Shown: positions 1-14,739, counted from the first letter of the stretch. The stretch: DNA of 64,000 nt from Hyperoodon ampullatus (GCA_949752795.1 OX457061.1:45664338-45728337), one strand, 5' to 3'. Numbers and translations are program-made. Notes: generated by a model from the letters alone, not told the origin.

Positions 1-185
1 GGGTGATTCAAGCAAAAGAACTATGCAGAGGGAACCAAGGCTGGCCTGGGGATCCCTCTGGCATAGGGAGAGGGTTGGGAGACCCACCTGGGCTGACCTA
101 AATAGGGGCTAAATCTAGGTCCAGCTGGATACCAAGGCTGGGGTCTCCATGCACCTAGCCATCTCCTCCCCTCTCTCCTTGCCAG

Positions 186-330
186 GGCCTGACTCAGACT
201 GTGAAGCACCACGTGGATCCTGAAGCCCTGCAGAAGATGGTCAAGTGTGCTGTGCAGGACTACAGCTATAAGAGTTCCATACCAAGCCACCCCTACTTGC
301 CTGAGAAATACTGGCTCTCTCAAGAGGAAG
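186..330 (+). CDS. SPMIP6: SPMIP6 exon A (first coding exon in window)
   Basis: A pyrimidine-rich acceptor (ctctccttgccag) precedes 186 and a GTAGGC donor follows 330. The reading starts in phase 0 at Gly (GLTQTVKHHVDPEALQKM) and ends with one base of the next codon, so the exon is 0-1 phase. The conserved PYLPEKYWLSQEE block closes the exon. Confidence 0.88.
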
Positions 331-3300
331 GTAGGCCTCACGCATCACCCAACTGTGACCCCATTCAATGACCCCAACAAAGACCCTACACCTGAACCCA
401 ACTTGACTTCTGACCTCCACCCTGATCCTATACAAACCTTATCCCCATCCTCGACCAGGGCTTCTTCTCTAATTACCCCCATTCCAGCTTGATTCCCAAC
501 CACCTGGCCTGACCTTGATCCTGACCCCTGACCCTGGAGGAGGAGATCCAGGCTCTGCCTTTTGGGAGCTCCCAGTCTATGCCAAAGAGTTGGAAGAGGC
601 CTGGGCCTTATCCCTAGAGAGAGGGAGGGAGCATTAACCTCCTCCAAACAAATTCCTCCATGTGTATTCCGGTGCTATCTTCTCCCATCTTCTTAGTGAC
701 CCTGTTCCATCAGGTTCCCTTCTCTCCTGCATCCCTCTGCCCCACCACATCTCTCTCCCCTCAACCTGGAAGCCTTTTCTAATTTCCTCCTGTCTAAAAA
801 TTCTCTCTCGCTCCTCATCTTCACAGCCAAGATTCTTGGAAATAGAGTCTATGTCTCTACTTCCTCACTCCTTATGCCTTATGAGAAATTATCTTTCTCA
901 TTTGGTTAGGTGTTTATTATGTCTTCCTGTACATTCCAAAAGAACAGAGAGTCTTGTTTTACTTAGAGCTGTGCCCTCTCCACCTGGAATAGCAGCAGGC
1001 TTCATAAGTATTTGTTGAATGAATTGATGATTAATCTTCAATTGAAATTGGGAGTCTGCATCTCCTACACTCATGTTTAATGTTTATTAAAACTGATCTT
1101 GTATGGTTCTAATTACCTCATCCATGGGACTCTTCAGTCTTTTCCTCATGAGACCTACCCTATGTATTTCACTCTGACCACTCTCTACTCTGTGAAACTA
1201 CTTCCTTCCTCAGCTTCTCTGATGCCTCAAATTCCTGGGTCTCTTGTCTAATCATTCTGGAAACATGGGGTTCCTCGGAATGCTGATCGGAGCCCTCCTC
1301 TCTCCTTATTCCTCTCCTGAGACCGTTTAATCTAACCCACATCTTTAATTACTGACAACTCTAAGTCTTTATTTCTAGTCTTGTCCTCTTACCAGGATTC
1401 CACTTTCCTTTATCTGATTATGATCAAATTTACCTGAATGGCCCCAAACACTTCAAACTCAGTATGTCCAACCCACCAACCTAGAACTCCAAGTCCCAAC
1501 ACACTGTCCCACACATACACGCACCTGCTCTTACGCTAGGGCTCCTAGAACTCCTTTCCTAATCTCTCACATGTATTCTTTAACATTGTTAGCGTGGTGG
1601 ATCAGGGAGGAACTTACAGGACACTTAGGTGACTGGATGGGTGGGGCTTCGGAGGGTTTTAAGTAGAGAACTGTCTTGGTCAGATTTTCATTTATCATAA
1701 GTGCCACAGCTTCTATGTAGAGATCGGATTGTAGGATTTCAGAATGAGGCAGGAAGACCAGTAAGCTAATAACAATAATAAAAACAATAATAATGTGATG
1801 ATGATGATGATGGTAGTTTTCTCTGTGCCAGGCATTGTTCTAAATGTTTTACATATAATAACTTATTTAAATCTCACAACGACCCTATGGGGTAGATAGC
1901 ATTATTACCCCCATTTTAAAATTAAGGAAACAGAGACAAGGTGAAATTAATTAACTAGATCAAGGTCACACACAGTTAATATCTGGCAGAGCTGAAATTT
2001 GAACCACAGGAGTCGGTCTACAGAGTCCATCCTATTAACCATGACGTTCTTGTCTCCTGGTTTAGGCACTGCAGAGATACAGGAGTGATATCATGGGGGA
2101 CTGGAAGAAAGAATAGAGTCAAGTGATTTTAAGGAGGCAGAATAAGCAAACTTTGAGCCTGGATGTGGAAGATGAGAGGGAGGATTTGGGAGGAGGCCTG
2201 TTTCCAGGGCTTCCAGGTTGGCTGATTCAGAGAGGGTGGTGCCAGGATGAAATGTGATCAGCTCAAAGGACCCAGGCTCCACTCAGAAGCTTGTCTTAGG
2301 TGGGATATAGGCTGCATGTCAGTGCCTAAATAAGACAAGTATGGGGCCAGGCTGGGCTTTTCTGGCCTACGGGAGATGAGTGAGAGCCCAGCTTTGTGCT
2401 GGGGATCAGAGGAAAAGCATCTAAGGGGTCCCAGATCCTGGAGCAGAATAAGGAGTAATACTGTCTTATGTCTCCACCCCTATGATCAAGCAGACAAACG
2501 CAACCCAAACCACCTGTGCGGTAACCGGTATAATACACGGAGGATGGGACCTTACAACTGTACGGGCTGGAACAAATGTGCCACATACCTTCCTCGGCTG
2601 CCTAAGGTATCTACTGTGCCCAACAAAGATGCCTGGGGCCTGGGACCACCCCCCACTCCCCATGTGCCTCCCAAACCACAGTGTCTGATATTTCACCATT
2701 AGTTTCTCATCCCTTTCCCACCAACAATGCTCCAAGGCCTTTTCCCATTTGTGAGACTAGGGTTTATAAAAGAGTCCAGCCACGGCCCCAGGCATGAAGA
2801 AAGAGGGAAGATGTAAGGATACCAGGCAAGAGTAGGGGCTCTTAACTGTAGGTTGATGGCCGACCTCAGGTTGACTGAACCCTTCTGAATCAGAACTTCC
2901 TCAAGAATCAGAATCAGAATTTTTCATAAGTTCCCCAAGTGATTCTGATGGGCAGGCAACACTGCAATATTGAAAAATCCCTATTAGAGAGACACAAAGA
3001 CACAGCTACACAGAGTCGGCTAGACAAAAAAGGGTAAAATCAGAGGCAAACGGTGGGACAGGGATGTCAGAGGTGCAGGTCCAGACCTGGTCCACCTACA
3101 GCTCCACTTCCCCCACCCCCACCACCTGGGAGGCGGAGTAAACCGCGTTGCCCAGCGACAACCCCAAACACTCAGAACGTGGCAGAGTAGGGGAGCTTCT
3201 GGAGGGCGGGGGAAGGCGCGGCCTGGGACTAGTCTGCGTGTTCTGGGAGAACCCCCAAAGGAGGAACTCTTCCGGGTCAGAGCTTGAGGCAGCGTGTGTG

Positions 3301-5169
3301 CCACTTCCAGGAGACCGGGATGGAGACAGTAGTTCGAGGAATGCCCTTGGTGTACCCTCCTAAGCCGGAGCGACTCAACGCCTACGGTAACAGATGGTGG
3401 GACAGTGGAGGGAAATGGGTAGGCCAGAAGGACGGAGGGATGGAGACCCGAGGTACGGGGCGGAGGCCGAGGGCCCTGGAGAGGCTGTAACCTTGTCTCT
3501 ATCTGTTTGTGTCTCCATCTCTTCCTGTCTCTGACCCTGTCTCTTCCCATTCCTGTGACTGTGTCTGGGTCTCCCGGGCTCGGGGCCCGCGGGCGCAGAG
3601 CGCGAGGTAGTGGTGAACATGCTGAACTCGCTGTCACGGAACCAGCCGCTGCCAGAGATCACGCCCCGCTGCGGGTGTGTGGACCCGCTGCCGGGCCGCC
3701 TGCCCTTCCAGGGTTATGAAAGCGCTTGCTCGGGCCGCCACTACTGTCTGCGCGGCATGGACCACTGCGTCGCCGGGCCACCCCGCACCGAACGTCGCCT
3801 GCGACTTTTGCGCACAGAGCAGCCGACTGCAAGGTTCGCCGGGCCGCGCGCGCAGTAGCCGGGCCCCGCCCCCAAACAAGCCCCGCCCCCAAACAAAGCC
3901 CCGCCCCCAGAGTCCTCCCTACCCCAGCTGCGGACGCTCCATCCCTAACCACTTCTAGCTCTGACCTGCCTCTGTGCCAGACCCCACCCCGCCTCCAGCC
4001 CGCGCGGTCCGCTTACTGGCGCCTCCCTGTCCCGCCCTGGGGCCTCACGGCCTGAACGTACGGCTGAGGTGGGAGAACCTGCACGGAGATACCCGAGTTC
4101 CTGATCCTGTCCCTCCTGAACTGGGCTCAAGGTCAACCTGGCTCCTATACGTCTTCTGGAGGCTCTGCCCGAGGGTTTCTTTGAGGAACAAACTCCGCAC
4201 ACCAGTTTGCTCCCCCTTCCCACACCCGCCGGCCCCGCCCCCTACCTGGTCACCCGGCCCTGGAGACGCAGGTTCTAGCTTGCGGCGTGCCATGTGTCCT
4301 CAGAACAGTTTCCCCTATTCCTGGGCCTCAGGTCACCGTTGGTAATGGGCAGGGTCATCGCTGGGTTCTAAGAAGGCAAGGAAGTGGTGACCGCATTACC
4401 AGAAGGGCCCTGGCCTCCTCGGAGCCCCGCACCACCTCTGGAGGTAGACAGCCTCGCGTGTTATTGTGGAGGAAACTGAAGCTCGAGCGCTCAGCAGAAG
4501 CCCAGACTGCAACGCGGTCTTTTCCCTGCACTTGGCGTTAGACAAGGCTGGCTGAGCCTGGGAGAACTCCAATGTCCGCGTCTGTCTAGAGAGCTGTGAA
4601 AGGGGGAGGGAGATCCTGAACCCTGTCCCTAACCCCGTGGTGATACCCCGTCCCTCCCCAGGCTGAGAGAGACTGATTCATTGTGCAAAACTGGGTCTTA
4701 TCCCTCACAAGGGCGTGGAGGAGCAAGAAAGTGCCTAAGCCTCAGAAACGTCGCCTCGTCGATAAGCTGGAGTAATTGCTGTCCCATGTTGAGGATCCGG
4801 GGGCTCCCAGGTCCTCAATGACTGTACCCCAACCTTCCCCAGAGTACAGCGTTCTCCGCCGCCCAGCCTGGGCGGCAGAAACGAGGCCTTAGAGGGAGAG
4901 GGACTTTAGGTGTCTTCCCAGAGGCGACGTTTCAAGGTCTTGAAGGGACAGGAGGCCGGAAGGGAGGATCTCCGAGCAGTAGGACTGACACCTGAAGTGC
5001 GGCTCAGAGTCTTGGTCTGGGTTGGGGCGTAGAGGGAAGTCAAAAGGCCCGACCCATTCCTGCCCACCGCTTCCTTCTCTAGGAGTGTATCGCCCTGCGA
5101 GCACCGGACGGGAATGCAATGTGTTGTTATAACTCCCCCGCCGTCATACTACCCTTGTCCGAACCTTAG
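186..5169 (+). CDS. SPMIP6: SPMIP6 (C9orf24/SMRP1), sperm microtubule inner protein 6, 5'-partial, spliced
   Basis: Five exons join in phase: 186-330, 2491-2606, 3311-3386, 3599-3828 and 5083-5169 (stop TAG 5167-5169). They encode 217 residues. The remembered human protein has 262; its first 45 residues precede the glycine that opens the 186 exon, so the lengths agree exactly. Recognisable blocks are HVDPEALQKM, HPYLPEKYWLSQEE, TYLPRLPK, NMLNSLSRNQ, CGCVDPLPGRLPF, YESACSGRHYCLRGMD and a C-terminus ending LPLSEP. The family is a testis and ciliated-cell protein of the spermatid manchette and sperm axonemal doublets, where it binds inside the microtubule lumen. No catalytic motif, signal peptide or membrane segment is visible; the protein is Cys-, Arg-, Pro- and Tyr-rich. 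The 5' end lies off the window. The last junction needs a GC donor (3829-3830), and alternative ends are possible. MYORG follows in the same orientation. Confidence 0.9.
331..2490 (+). other. SPMIP6 intron with old repeats
   Basis: No coding exon is seen. About 690-1570 resembles diverged L2-type LINE sequence. Positions 1770-1813 are AT-rich and (GAT)n-like simple sequence. Positions 1815-2045 are a minus-strand MIR. Positions 2046-2490 are unique-looking. Confidence 0.5.
1815..2045 (-). repeat. MIR SINE fragment
   Basis: The complement of the MIR core is readable: the 'gtgccaggcattgttctaa' end, 'cctatggggtagatagcatt', 'aaggtcacacacagttaat' and 'gagctgaaatttgaacc'. It is old and diverged, within a SPMIP6 intron. 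Confidence 0.8.
2491..2606 (+). CDS. SPMIP6: SPMIP6 exon B
   Basis: Acceptor AG is at 2489-2490 and donor GTATCT follows 2606. In frame after exon A it reads ADKRNPNHLCGNRYNTRR... and ends TYLPRLPK, aligning without gaps to the remembered human block ADKCSPNYLGSDWYNTWRM. Phase 1-0. The middle of this exon is the least conserved part of the gene. Confidence 0.88.
2607..3310 (+). other. SPMIP6 intron; MER5-like fragment
   Basis: Nothing coding is seen. About 2870-2990 resembles the MER5 class of small hAT elements (repeated 'aatcagaatca', then 'gttccccaagtgattctgat'). The rest looks unique and is G+C-rich toward the next exon. Confidence 0.45.
3311..3386 (+). CDS. SPMIP6: SPMIP6 exon C
   Basis: Acceptor is ...cacttccag and donor is GTAACA after 3386. 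The reading ETGMETVVRGMPLVYPPKP then ERLNAY matches the human segment EARMETAVRGMPLECPPRPERLNAY. Phase 0-1; the split codon becomes Glu with the next exon. An internal Met could start a short isoform, but this is not supported by anything else here. Confidence 0.87.
3599..3828 (+). CDS. SPMIP6: SPMIP6 exon D, Cys/Arg-rich conserved block
   Basis: The acceptor is gggcgcag at 3591-3598. The reading REVVVNMLNSLSRNQ, CGCVDPLPGRLPFQGY and ESACSGRHYCLRGMD is the most conserved part of the protein. To join the family-like last exon in phase 0 the exon must end at Thr (ACT, 3826-3828), followed by GCAAGG, a GC-type donor. A GT donor lies 5 bases further (after 3833) and would put the exon in phase 2. 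The block is CpG-rich. Confidence 0.85.
3829..3839 (+). promoter_or_regulatory. SPMIP6: Competing splice donors, GC at 3829 and GT at 3834
   Basis: ACT|GCAAGG gives a GC-AG intron in phase for the 262-residue form. GCAAG|GTTCGC gives a canonical GT donor in phase 2. Both are weak by eye: the first lacks AG before the cut and the second has a poor +3 to +6. Confidence 0.5.
3860..3911 (+). promoter_or_regulatory. Tandem GC-box (Sp/KLF-type) cluster in intron
   Basis: Three near-identical units of the form ccccgcccccaaacaag occur head-to-tail immediately after exon D. Each contains an Sp1-type CCCCGCCCC core. They lie in CpG-rich DNA at about 3540-4060. The function is unknown; they could simply be G+C-rich intronic sequence. 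Confidence 0.45.
3912..5082 (+). other. SPMIP6 intron, no repeat recognised
   Basis: G+C-rich to about 4300, then moderate. No interspersed repeat or conserved exon was recognised. Open frames here are chance products of high G+C. Confidence 0.5.
5083..5169 (+). CDS. SPMIP6: SPMIP6 exon E (stop-bearing, 87 nt, symmetric)
   Basis: Acceptor is ttccttctctag. In phase 0 it reads ECIALRAPDGNAMCCYN then SPAVILPLSEP and stops with TAG as its last codon, matching the human C-terminus. TAG is followed directly by GTAAAT, a plausible donor, so this may be an internal exon with the stop at its 3' edge. In phase 2 the same 87 bases are fully open and end in AG, ready to join the 5619 exon. Confidence 0.8.
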   Translation, partial: ECIALRAPDGNAMCCYNSPAVILPLSEP

Positions 5170-5290
5170 GTAAATCTGGCGCGCACACATGCAAATGTGC
5201 ACCCACACAGAAGCTGTAACCTTGGCATGGCGGGGGACCCAGGGACTAGTTGGGATAACTGACCGCTGCGATGCACCGACTGGAAGATGA

Positions 5291-5308
5291 CACCAGGGGG
5301 CGATGGTG
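5291..5308 (+). promoter_or_regulatory. CTCF-like motif
   Basis: CACCAGGGGGCGATGG is a close match to the CTCF core CCASYAGRKGGCRS. It lies in the last SPMIP6 intron, upstream of MYORG. It was recognised by eye only. Confidence 0.5.
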
Positions 5309-5618
5309 CCATGGGGAAGTCAAAGCTGGCAACTAAATGAGAGGGCTTGGAGATGGCATTGAGGGTTTACAGGTTGGCAGTGGGGCTTAGAGTCAAGAGA
5401 TCAGGGCGTTAGGTTCAGGGCTTGAATTAAAGTGTAAAAAGTCAGTGTTAGGGAGCGGGTATTGGGAGTCAAAAATTTAACAGTAGAACCTGAGGTCAAG
5501 AGGTCAGTGTTGGAGCCTAGGGCCATTATTCGGGACGAAATGTTGGGATAAGATTAGCACTGAGAATTGGAGTCAGACATATGAGGGTCCAAAAGGGCCA
5601 ACCCATCTCTCCCCACAG

Positions 5619-5785
5619 ATGGGAAACAAGTCACTTCAAGAAGACCGGTGGCCCCCAGAGAAACAACTATGTCTTCCACCCTGAGTTTGTGTCCGAGACC
5701 TATCCTGACTACCACTGCCGGTAGAGCCCGGGCTGCCCGGGCCAAGGGGGCTGAACAATAAATAAATTCTTCATCCTAAAGGCTG
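5619..5785 (+). CDS. SPMIP6: SPMIP6 last exon: alternative C-terminus and 3' UTR
   Basis: A good acceptor (catctctccccacag) ends at 5618. Entered in phase 2 it reads WETSHFKKTGG-PQRNNYVFHP and ends SETYPDYHCR with TAG at 5722-5724, which looks protein-like (balanced composition, aromatic-rich). If exon E is used with its TAG, this exon is 3' UTR. Overlapping AATAAA signals at 5757-5762 and 5761-5766 predict cleavage about 15-25 bases later, so the transcript ends near 5785. Confidence 0.65.
5757..5766 (+). terminator. SPMIP6: SPMIP6 polyadenylation signal
   Basis: Two overlapping AATAAA hexamers lie 33 bases after the alternative stop. This is the only AATAAA after the coding exons and before the next repeat block. 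Confidence 0.7.
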
Positions 5786-6321
5786 CCTCTCATGTCCTTA
5801 CCCAGCAGGATCTGGCAATGAGGAGCCAGTCACTCAGGCCTCTGCCAAGCCCCCTCAACTGAGATACAGTTTCTCAAAGTCATCTTGCCCTGAGCCCTCC
5901 CCACTCCATCATCTCAGTACTTCCCTTGGGTGGCCCTGAGTGCCCTCCTGACGCATGGCAGTAGCCCTATGAGGGGCATGACCTCCTCCTTTCCATCCCA
6001 GGGCCCAAACTAATGGGCCCACCTAGCCACGCAGGAGGGCCCATCTACCTCCCATCCTAGGAGGGCCCCACAGCTGCCATTTCCCCAATATCCCCCAAAC
6101 CTAGATGTCCCTTCACCCCCATATCTCAGTGGACCCAGAATCGCCCATCCTGCAGTCAGAGCCATGTCCCTATACTCAAAGCTCTTGATCTCTGTTCCCA
6201 GAGTCTCCATCACAGCGACTCCAAAGTCCATGTTCAGATACCCTTGCTGCCCTCCCCCACCCAAGTCCAAGAGGTCCAAAACAATTTTGGAGGGTTTCAT
6301 GATCAAGAAATTTCAAATTAC
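5786..6321. other. Intergenic, nothing recognised
   Basis: C-rich, unique-looking sequence between the SPMIP6 polyA site and an L1 insertion. No repeat or exon was seen. Confidence 0.5.
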
Positions 6322-6334
6322 AAAACAAGCCCTG

Positions 6335-7040
6335 CATCATCAGAAAATCTACAAACAACAAATACTGGAGAGGGTGTGGAGAAAAGGGAACCCTTTTGCA
6401 CTGTTGGTGGGAATGTAAATTGATACAGCCACTATGGAGAACAGTATGGAGGTTCCTTTAAAAACAAAAAATAGAACTACCATATGATCCAGCAATCCCA
6501 CTACTGGGCATATACCCAGAGAAAACCATAATTCAAAAAGACACATGCACCCCAATATTCATTGCAGCATTATTTACAACAGCAGGTCATGGAATCAACC
6601 TAAATGCCCATCGACAGATGAGTGGATAAAGAAGTTGTGGTACATATATACAATGGAATATTACTCAGCCATAAAAAGGAACGAAATTGAGTCATTTTTT
6701 GAGACGTGGATGGATCTAGAGACTGTCATACAACAGAGTGAAGTAAGTCAGAAAGAGAAAAACAAATATTGTATATTAACGCATGTATGTGGAACCTAGA
6801 AAAATGGTACAGATGAACCGGTTTGCAGGGCAGAAGTTGAGACACAGATGTAGAGAACAAACGTATGGACACCAAGGGGGGAAAGCCGTGGTGGGGGGGG
6901 CGTAGGTGGGGATGGTGGTGTGATGAATTGGGCAATTGGGATTGACATGTATACACTGATGTGTATAAAATTGATGACTAATAAGAACCTGCTGTATAAA
7001 AAAATAAATAAAATTAAATTAAAAAACAAACAAACAAAAT
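6335..7040 (+). mobile_element. 5'-truncated L1 3' end
   Basis: This reads as the tail of L1 ORF2: translated fragments include NPKCPSTDEWIKKLW, YTMEYYSAIKRNEIE and MDLE, interrupted by changes, followed by the L1 3' UTR and an AT-rich tail. Copies of AAAACA(A)AGCCCTG at 6322-6334 and 7041-7054 flank it as target duplications. It is a dead fragment; no full reverse transcriptase is present. Confidence 0.85.
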
Positions 7041-7054
7041 AAAACAAAGCCCTG

Positions 7055-7369
7055 GGGGACTTCCCTGGTGGCGCAGTGGTTAAGAATCCGCCTGCCAATG
7101 CAGGGGACATGAGTTCAATCTCTGGTCCAGGAAGATCCCACATGCCACAGAGCAACTAAGCCCGTGCGCCACAACTACTGAGCCTGTGCTCTAGAGCCCG
7201 TGAGCCACAACTACTGAAGCCCACGTGCCTAGAGCCTGTGCTCCGCAACAAGAGAAGCCACTGCAATGAGAAGCCCGCACACTGCAACGAAGAGTAGCCC
7301 CCACTCGCTGCAACTAGAGAAAGTCCACGTGCTGCAACGAAGACCCAACGCAGAAAGAAAAAAAAAAAG
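7055..7369 (+). mobile_element. CHR SINE, near full length
   Basis: It starts with 'cttccctggtggcgcagtgg', retains the tRNA-derived A/B-box-like part, runs through the body to 'gaagacccaacgcag' and ends in A-rich sequence. The right flank repeats the target AAGCCCTG (7366-7374). Confidence 0.92.
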
Positions 7370-7374
7370 CCCTG

Positions 7375-7880
7375 TTTCTCTGTCCCTCAGGGAGCAAGCG
7401 GTGGGGTGTTCTGGAGCCTCTAGGATCTTCAGTATTTTTGCACCCCATTCCTCCTGGGTGCAGCTGTATAGCGGGGCACGCCCACCTCCTCGCAGCAGGG
7501 GCACTTCTAAGGGCTGCCACCAAGGGGAGTGGGTGGGGGAAGACTGCAAAATACGGAGCAGAATCCGGTCTTCTCAGTCCCTGATCTCAGGCACTGCCGG
7601 TCTGGTCCGGTGGGAGCTGACAGCTTGGGCCTCCCGGCTGATGGAACTAGGCTCCACTCCGTGGGGGCCTTGATTGGATCCGACCTGCACTGAGCCGCTG
7701 AGATCCTCCCAGAATTCCGCTACCCTTTTTCCATATGGAAAAAGAGCTAATGAGAGCGTTATACCGAGACGGCCTCAACCTCCCCAAATCTGGAGGAAAA
7801 GGAATCCCAAGGGCCAGCTCTGTCCCTTTACCCTGCGGCTCGCTCCTTCTCATACACATCCCAAATTTAGCCGGCAGGTG
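7375..7880. other. MYORG 5' flank
   Basis: Unique-looking sequence between the SINE and the CpG-rich block. No exon or repeat was identified. Confidence 0.45.
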
Positions 7881-8600
7881 CGAGAACCCTAACCTTCGAC
7901 AGCTGCACCTCCCTCCAGAACTACAGTTCCCAGCAGACCTGGGGCAGAGCCCCGCCCGCGTGCGGGTAAGCGATGGTCCAGAGGGGGCGGGCCTGCAGGC
8001 GGGGGGCGGAACCGGGAGGCACCGGGCTGGCGGCGGGCCCGAGCTGCCAGGAGCTGGGCACAGAACAGAAGAGGAAGGTGGGGGCTAAGGGGCGTGAACT
8101 CAAGTGCGCGTGACAATGTGGGAGGATGGTCGGGCGCCAGGGGCGGAGCTGGACTCCGAGACTCTAGACGAGACCGAATGACTGGGGCGTGGCCGAGCAG
8201 CCAAGGGGCGGGGCTCGAGGACGGCCTCAGCTGTTCCCAGCTAGGCAGCGCCCCGCGCCGCACCGTGGCAGCTCAACTTCTGCTAACTTGGAGGGGATCT
8301 GCGGGAGCCTCCATTCACCCCCACTTCTGGGGTCACTTCCGTGAGTGCGCCCTGCGGGAAGACCTTGGGGGGTTGCTGAGGGAAAATATTTCCTGAACTT
8401 TCTCTCCGACAGATGAATAGGTGGGGCGAGCTTGGACACCTGGGCCCCTTCTTCGGCCGCGGTTCCCAGCGGGCGACCGCCCTCTTGACCTCAGTCTGTC
8501 CTTTCGGACATTATAGCTGCAGCGCTGGGAGTGGGTGTAGAGTATTCCAGGCTGTAGGCTCAGTCACTCTATACCCCCGGATCCGCTCGCTGGGCAGGAC
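7880..8600 (+). promoter_or_regulatory. MYORG: Candidate MYORG CpG-island promoter and non-coding first exon
   Basis: A sharp rise in G+C and CpG with several GGGCGG/CCGCCC boxes. A strong donor candidate, GAGGAAG|GTGGGG, ends a putative exon at 8077. Human MYORG has a non-coding first exon followed by one coding exon, which fits the 3.4-kb gap to 11485. The transcription start cannot be placed from sequence alone. Confidence 0.55.
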
Positions 8601-13699
<5,099 letters not shown>

Positions 13700-14466
13700 C
13701 CCAGCCCAGGACCCAGAAACCCCACAGCCCTAACCCTAGTCTTCATGTAGGCCTCTAACCTTGCATCACAGCCACACCGGGTATCCCCAGGAAGTCCCCA
13801 TCTCTGTACCACCCACTAAGTGGGTACTGAAGTAAATGTGCTGGAGCCAGCTCCTGTAGGGCCAGGGGAGAAGATGCTAAAGCAACCTCCCACTCCAGTG
13901 CACAATCCTAACAGCCCTCTTTCTCTCCATACACACTCCAGTCTACAGAAACCTCTTCCCTGGGCTGGGGGCAAGAGAGCACAGAGGAAAAAGGTCAGCT
14001 CTCTTCCTGTTAAACACGGTTGGGTTTTAAAAGCACAGAGAGAAACCTCACCCTCCATCCTGGCCTGAGTGGCCATCTTTGTCCTTCTGAGGTGGTGACT
14101 TGATCCTCTTTAAGGTCCCAAAATAGCCCCCAGCCACACTTAGAAAGGGCACATTTTCAGTGTTGGAAGCCAGGTCCTGAGTCCCCAGCACTGGCCTGAC
14201 CTGTGGCTGACCTGGTCCCACCCCAGCTGGCGAAAAGAGACAGAGGTACCTGGCCAACTGACAAGGAGGCAGGAGGTCCCCTCCCAAAGGACAGGTGGAC
14301 TAGGCTCAGCACAGAGCCATCATCATCGTCCCTCATTTGTGAAGAGCTCCTAACACCGCACTTATGCATCTGTGTACACACATGGTTCAGCCCTGGGCCA
14401 GGGCCACTGCCTGATGGGCAAAGACTTGCAAAGCCATGCAGGCCAGACTTGATGCCTTAACTCAAG

Positions 14467-14468
<2 letters not shown>
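13700..14468 (+). other. MYORG: MYORG 3' UTR / flank
   Basis: No repeat is recognised up to the microsatellite. No AATAAA is seen soon after the stop. The first clear AATAAA is at 14869-14874, beyond the microsatellite, so either the 3' UTR is long or a variant signal is used. The polyA site is unresolved. Confidence 0.4.
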
Positions 14469-14469
<1 letters not shown>

Positions 14470-14557
<88 letters not shown>

Positions 14558-14739
14558 GAGAGGGAGAGAGAGAGAGGGAGAGAGAGGGAGAGAGAGAGAG
14601 GGAGAGAGAGAGAGGGAGAGAGAGAGAGAGGGAGAGAGATAGAGGGAGAGAGAGAGAGAGGGAGAGAGAGAGAGGGAGAGAGAGAGGGAGAGAGAGAGAG
14701 GGAGAGAGAGAGAGAGGGAGAGGGAGAGGGAGAGAGAGG
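14470..14739 (+). repeat. Compound (GT)n-(GA)n microsatellite, about 270 bp
   Basis: About 42 bases of pure GT are followed by about 225 bases of GA broken periodically by GG (units such as GAGAGAGAGG). Open frames of VCVCV and RERE type across it are artefacts. Confidence 0.97.

Noticed and set aside
3020..3637. 205-codon minus-strand frame over SPMIP6 exons
   Set aside because: It is antisense shadow of CpG-rich exons, with low-complexity Pro/Arg composition and no conserved start.
6545..6799. Open frame with reverse-transcriptase-tail similarity
   Set aside because: It is a 5'-truncated L1 tail flanked by target duplications, so not a gene.
7055..7130. tRNA-like box sequences ('ggttcgatccctgg', 'ggttcgagccctgg') in many places
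   Set aside because: They are the tRNA-derived heads of CHR SINEs, not cloverleaf-forming tRNA genes.
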